A stretch of DNA of 64,000 nt from Bacteroidia bacterium. Lineage in GTDB: Bacteria > Bacteroidota > Bacteroidia > SXHM01. Made by a program: the position numbers and the translations under genes. The notes under the pieces were generated by a model. The model ran no database searches, was not told the DNA's origin, and worked only from the letters and a program-made list of their open reading frames with translations. Each line of letters begins with the position of its first letter. The first letter of the stretch is position 1. Shown here one piece after another: positions 60,587 through 64,000 of the stretch. The DNA lies in the NCBI GenBank assembly GCA_022072225.1, contig JAJVIC010000001.1, forward strand, positions 1 to 64,000, written 5' to 3'.

Positions 60587-60841
60587 TTACAGTAAGGGCT
60601 CTCCCTTATAATTTCCCTGCTTGTCAAAGCCGTTATCCAGGGCTTTAAAAATCAGGTCAAGGGTGCTGGGGCATTCCGTTTTTATAAACAGAATGGTAAT
60701 CTGATGTCCCAGCGTATTCAGGTTGATTTTCAGCAACGAAGCTATCATTTTGCGGGGATGTTTTTGTACCATCAGCGCAATAATTTGCATCTCATGCAGG
60801 CTTAGTTCTTTGCCTGCAAAAACATAGTTTTTTGTTTCCAT
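60587..60841 (-). CDS. small LuxR/GerE-type HTH regulator
   Basis: Encodes 84 residues. After a short strand-like lead (KNYVFAGKE), LSLHEMQIIALMVQKHPRKMIASLLKIN and NTLGHQITILFIKTECPSTLDLIFKALDNGF follow the GerE helix-turn-helix pattern (LT..E..vl.lva.G.s.keIA..L.is..TV..hi..i..Kl). No receiver or sensor domain is attached. It precedes the 21 bp array and the array-linked gene on the same strand, mirroring the CsoR-like gene at 1678-2013, so array binding is plausible but is inference. It is divergent from the S74 protein gene. Confidence 0.7.
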   Translation of the reverse strand: METKNYVFAGKELSLHEMQIIALMVQKHPRKMIASLLKINLNTLGHQITILFIKTECPSTLDLIFKALDNGFDKQGNYKGEPLL

Positions 60842-61288
60842 TTTTAAGATTGTTTAATGGTTTATGCAGCAAACATACACCCGCCTTTGCAGGGGGTGTT
60901 TACCAACTTTTTGCCGAAAATAGGTGGTCTGACACCCCTTTTTTTACGTTGTTATAACAGGCTGTTGTTTTGTAATGCTTGCCGGCAAAGCGTTTCAGCA
61001 ATACCACGTTTTTGAAGAATATAGGTGCGAAAACAGTCCCTTTTTTTATTTTTCAGGCGGGTGTATCAAATAGCTTACTGCCCCATTTGCCTAATCGGAA
61101 ACTTAATTATTTTAAAAAAAAGGTGCAGTATTTAAGCTTTAAGCAACCGTTTTAATCTCGCTTTAATTTGGCAGTAACTAGATTTATGCCTTAGAAAACA
61201 GGGGAAATGCTCTGCTAAACCGATTTCGGTTTAACAAAAATAAGTAAGAAATTAATCCTGTCCACAATAAAAAAGAAATACAAATACC
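60842..61288. other. intergenic region without recognisable gene
   Basis: This 447 bp stretch separates the divergent HTH gene and the S74 protein gene and must contain both promoters. Nothing clear was found: T-rich tracts (60939-60945, 61040-61050) and a TAGATTTA near 61179 that lacks a matching -33 element. Confidence 0.5.
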
Positions 61289-64000
61289 ATGAATAAAAAA
61301 CTCGTACTTGCCCTGTTTTTGTTAGTAAGCACAGCTTATTTATCAAAATCTCAGAATGTAAACGGTTTGCTCTTCGATGCTACCAACACCGCTACCCGCG
61401 ATGCCTCTGCAGCATTTGAAATTAATGCCAATACCAATACACCGGGCTCTCCATTGTATGGCGGTTTGCTGCCTCCCCGTGTAGCCCTTACCGGCACCTC
61501 TGATGTAGCAACCATAAGCGGAACCGAGGCCACCGGTTTAACGGTATTCAACACCGCTACGGCAGGCGATGTAACTCCCGGCTACTACTACTGGAGTGGC
61601 AGCGCCTGGGTAAGAATGTTGTCAGGCTCGTTTCCCACCACGGTAAAATGGAATGCCATTACCGACCCCGATGGAGCACTTACGCTCAACCACGGCACCA
61701 ATGCCACCACCTTTAACTTTGCAAATACAACCACCAGTGGCTGGGGAATTAATTACAACTCACTTACCAGCGGAACAGGACTTACCGTTGGTTCAACCGC
61801 CACAGCATTTACAGGAACCTTAGCCGGAGTGTCATTAACCGGCAACGCTGCCGCTAACACCGGAAACGTGTTTAAAGTAAGCAGCACCGGTGCAAGCAAC
61901 CAGGTAAATACCATGGTAATTTCGCATGGCGGAAACAATATTGCCAATACAAACGCACTTCGTATAAACGATGACGGAACTGATACTGACCCCGACCCTA
62001 TGATTGTAAATTACGCAGGAAATGTAGGTATCGGAACAACAGATGTAAGCAATAAACTGGAAGTTCACGGCACTGCAGCCGCAAGTATCAATTTACTGCT
62101 TGTAAACGAATATGCAGGGTATGCAAGCCAGCGCCTGAGAACATCTAAAGGTACACCTGGCGCGCGAACAGCCGTAAGCACCAACGATTTTATTGGCGAC
62201 ATTGTTTACGAAGGGTATGATGGCAACAGCTATGAAGAAGGCGCAGGAATTAGAGCAAAAGTTGAAGCCGCATCCAACTCAACAGGTATTCTTCCAACAG
62301 GGCTTTATTTCCGTACCCGCGACAACGTTTCAACCACTTCTGCCACTACAAATATGGTTATTAATAATACCGGAAACGTGGGTATTGGCAGTTACTTTAA
62401 CAGCAACCTGGCAACTTCAAAATTGCATATTGACGGAGGAGGAACAGGTACAGCAGTAGCCCAGAAATTTACAGCCGGAACAACGCTGGGGCAAACAGCT
62501 ACCGATGGTTTTGATCTGGGTGTTGATGCTTCAGGAAATGCCGAAATACGCCAGCGCGAGAATCTGCCGATTACTTTTTATACCAATAACACCAGCCAAA
62601 TGGTATTAAGCAATGCAGGAGTTCTCTCACTCTCAGGTGTTAACCAAAACGACCTTGTTTCTGCAAGCTCCATCCGCGTTGGAACAACTACCGCTACTGC
62701 TGCTACAGCAGGCGCAGGTGCCATCCGCTATAACAGCGATGATCTTGAATTTTCAGACGGAACCAACTGGATAGCCGTAAACTCAAGCAACAACAGTGCA
62801 ACTACCCGTTGGGACCAATTACTTGCTCCAACCGCCAATCTTTCACTGGCACACGCCAACTATACCACATCATTTACCTTTAACACTGTAACAACAGGAA
62901 CAGCATGGAATATGACATCCAACGGACTTACTTCAGGCAAACTGTTTGACCTTAATTCAGCAGCTACTGCTTTTACTGGAACATTGGCGCATGCCACCCT
63001 TAGCGGCAGTAATGCTGCCAATACTGGAACAGTAATGAAAGTAACCAACTCAGGCGCAGCCAACACCGGAACAGCCATGATGGTTACCAATTTGGGTGCA
63101 GGAGCTGCTTTTCGTGTAAATGATGAAACAGGCGATGCCGATGCAACCCCGTTTATTATTTCTTCTAATGGAAGTGTAGGTGTGGGTAACACAGCCCCCA
63201 CTACAAAAGTTGACATAACCGGAGGAGCTAGGTTCGGGGGGCGTAATTATTTTACAAAGACAGTATCTGTTTCCAATACGGTGTTTGTTGAACTAACTAA
63301 CCAAAATGGCGCAGCGCTTAGCACTTCAAGCGTGTATTCTGTTAAACTTGTAACAACTGGAACAGGTACTGACACAGGTGCTGAGTATTTAGTTTGGTAT
63401 GATGCTACATTAGCAGCATGGCAGGTAAGAGCAGTAGCTATTTCCGGTACAAACTCTAATCATCCGGCATTATTTATTGATGCAGGAGTGGTAAAAGTAA
63501 GAAACTATCACGCCAGTAATTATAATACCAATGTTTTTGTTGAGGAAATTGAAGCAGGTATTGCCGATGTAACGGGACACATTTACGGCACCCATTATAA
63601 CTGGCAACGCACAGGAACCAATTTGTACTATAATGACGGTAATGTTGGAATTGGCGTTTCTCCCTCTACTACATACAAGTTAGAAGTAAACGGTAAACTC
63701 AAAACAGCCGGTATAGACGAAAACTCAGATGCACGCCTTAAAAAAGATGTAAACCCCATTGAAGAGGCTTTACAAAAAGTTAACCAGATGCGTGGCGTTA
63801 CCTACAACTGGCGCACCGAAGAATTTCCCGAACGCAACTTTGAAAAAGACATGCAGTTTGGTCTTATAGCTCAGGAACTGGAAAAAGTAATCCCTGAATT
63901 AGTAACTACCGATGACGATGGCTACAAAGCCATTGAGTATAGCCACTTAGTACCCGTATTAATTGAAGCCATCAAAGAATTAGACGCTAAAAACAACGAA
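61289..64000 (+). CDS. tail-fibre-type surface protein with C-terminal S74 chaperone domain (3' truncated by window)
   Basis: The frame is open for 904 codons from ATG 61289 to the window edge. A signal peptide (1-22: MNKKLVLALFLLVSTAYLSKS) precedes Gly/Thr/Asn-rich repetitive beta segments (SGLTVGSTATAFTGTLAGVSLTG, FNTVTTGTAWNMTSNGLTSG, NTGNVGIG repeats), as in trimeric fibres. The end (about 810 onward) is a Peptidase_S74 intramolecular chaperone: SDARLKKDVNPIEEAL carries the Ser-Lys dyad, with MQFGLIAQELEKVIPE and YSHLVPVLIEAIKEL. Such domains fold and trim fibres themselves. The C-terminus, including any further tail, is outside the window. Confidence 0.87.
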   Translation, partial: MNKKLVLALFLLVSTAYLSKSQNVNGLLFDATNTATRDASAAFEINANTNTPGSPLYGGLLPPRVALTGTSDVATISGTEATGLTVFNTATAGDVTPGYYYWSGSAWVRMLSGSFPTTVKWNAITDPDGALTLNHGTNATTFNFANTTTSGWGINYNSLTSGTGLTVGSTATAFTGTLAGVSLTGNAAANTGNVFKVSSTGASNQVNTMVISHGGNNIANTNALRINDDGTDTDPDPMIVNYAGNVGIGTTDVSNKLEVHGTAAASINLLLVNEYAGYASQRLRTSKGTPGARTAVSTNDFIGDIVYEGYDGNSYEEGAGIRAKVEAASNSTGILPTGLYFRTRDNVSTTSATTNMVINNTGNVGIGSYFNSNLATSKLHIDGGGTGTAVAQKFTAGTTLGQTATDGFDLGVDASGNAEIRQRENLPITFYTNNTSQMVLSNAGVLSLSGVNQNDLVSASSIRVGTTTATAATAGAGAIRYNSDDLEFSDGTNWIAVNSSNNSATTRWDQLLAPTANLSLAHANYTTSFTFNTVTTGTAWNMTSNGLTSGKLFDLNSAATAFTGTLAHATLSGSNAANTGTVMKVTNSGAANTGTAMMVTNLGAGAAFRVNDETGDADATPFIISSNGSVGVGNTAPTTKVDITGGARFGGRNYFTKTVSVSNTVFVELTNQNGAALSTSSVYSVKLVTTGTGTDTGAEYLVWYDATLAAWQVRAVAISGTNSNHPALFIDAGVVKVRNYHASNYNTNVFVEEIEAGIADVTGHIYGTHYNWQRTGTNLYYNDGNVGIGVSPSTTYKLEVNGKLKTAGIDENSDARLKKDVNPIEEALQKVNQMRGVTYNWRTEEFPERNFEKDMQFGLIAQELEKVIPELVTTDDDGYKAIEYSHLVPVLIEAIKELDAKNNE

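Noticed and set aside
61351-63216. Several minus-strand open frames under the S74 protein gene
   Set aside because: They are antisense shadows of a Thr/Gly/Asn-rich repetitive coding region with no leader or family match.

Overview
The window is a chromosomal segment of a member of the Bacteroidota. Several exported proteins end in type IX secretion (T9SS) sorting domains, two of the gliding-motility type. The recognisable promoters have the Bacteroidota form (TTG/TTTG, about 19 bp, TAnnTTTG), and lipoprotein and PKD/SprB-like genes are common. Intergenic DNA carries short simple repeats and palindromes that I recall from other genomes of this phylum. I cannot name the genus. No rRNA, tRNA, CRISPR array, transposase or integrase was found.

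Layout. 1-1.6 kb: accessory DNA with two low-GC minus-strand genes, each next to an imperfect palindrome (cassette-like). 1.7-3.5 kb: small CsoR-like regulator, a 13 x 21 bp tandem array, then a helical + Ig-like protein gene. 3.6-7.6 kb: T9SS-exported trypsin-like protease, a lipoprotein and a DUF922 metalloprotease. 7.7-15.4 kb: cold-shock protein, BASS transporter/SDR pair, then (minus) a phosphodiesterase-like lipoprotein, an M16 peptidase and dnaX. 15.6-22.6 kb: aspartate kinase, diaminopimelate decarboxylase and cinA, followed by a single-chain methylmalonyl-CoA mutase. 22.7-36.2 kb: cell-surface and envelope functions (SBBP/PKD T9SS protein, membrane glycosyltransferase with MORN repeats, VanY-like peptidase, exosortase-like protein, MuiA family, beta-barrel proteins, thioesterase, split 5'-nucleotidase). 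36.3-46.9 kb: dnaA, LMW phosphatase and a tetrapyrrole-methylase-family enzyme on the plus strand; sterol desaturase, two FKBPs and NrnA on minus; ndk; clpB; GDPD. 47-57 kb: flippase-like protein, two glycosyltransferases, an OppC-type permease, a phasin-like protein, a T9SS SprB-repeat protein and nadA/nadB. 57-64 kb: TPR-adenylate cyclase, then a second module (LuxR-type small regulator, 13 x 21 bp array, helical + Ig-like protein gene) and a truncated S74 tail-fibre-type protein.

Most notable is the repeated architecture at 1.7-3.5 kb and 59.4-60.8 kb. In both places a small putative DNA-binding protein gene is followed by an array of exactly 13 units with an exact 21 bp period (two turns of B-DNA). 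The array ends 53-55 bp before the start codon of a signal-peptide-less protein with an N-terminal helical region and a C-terminal Ig-like region. The two arrays differ in sequence but share a GCATGC core. I know of no description of such a module.

A second theme is repeat DNA inside genes. A tandem repeat forms the linker of the fused mutase, a 20 bp palindrome lies in frame in the adenylate cyclase, a low-complexity insert lies in lysA, and 7-bp units encode the hydrophobic cores of two signal peptides.
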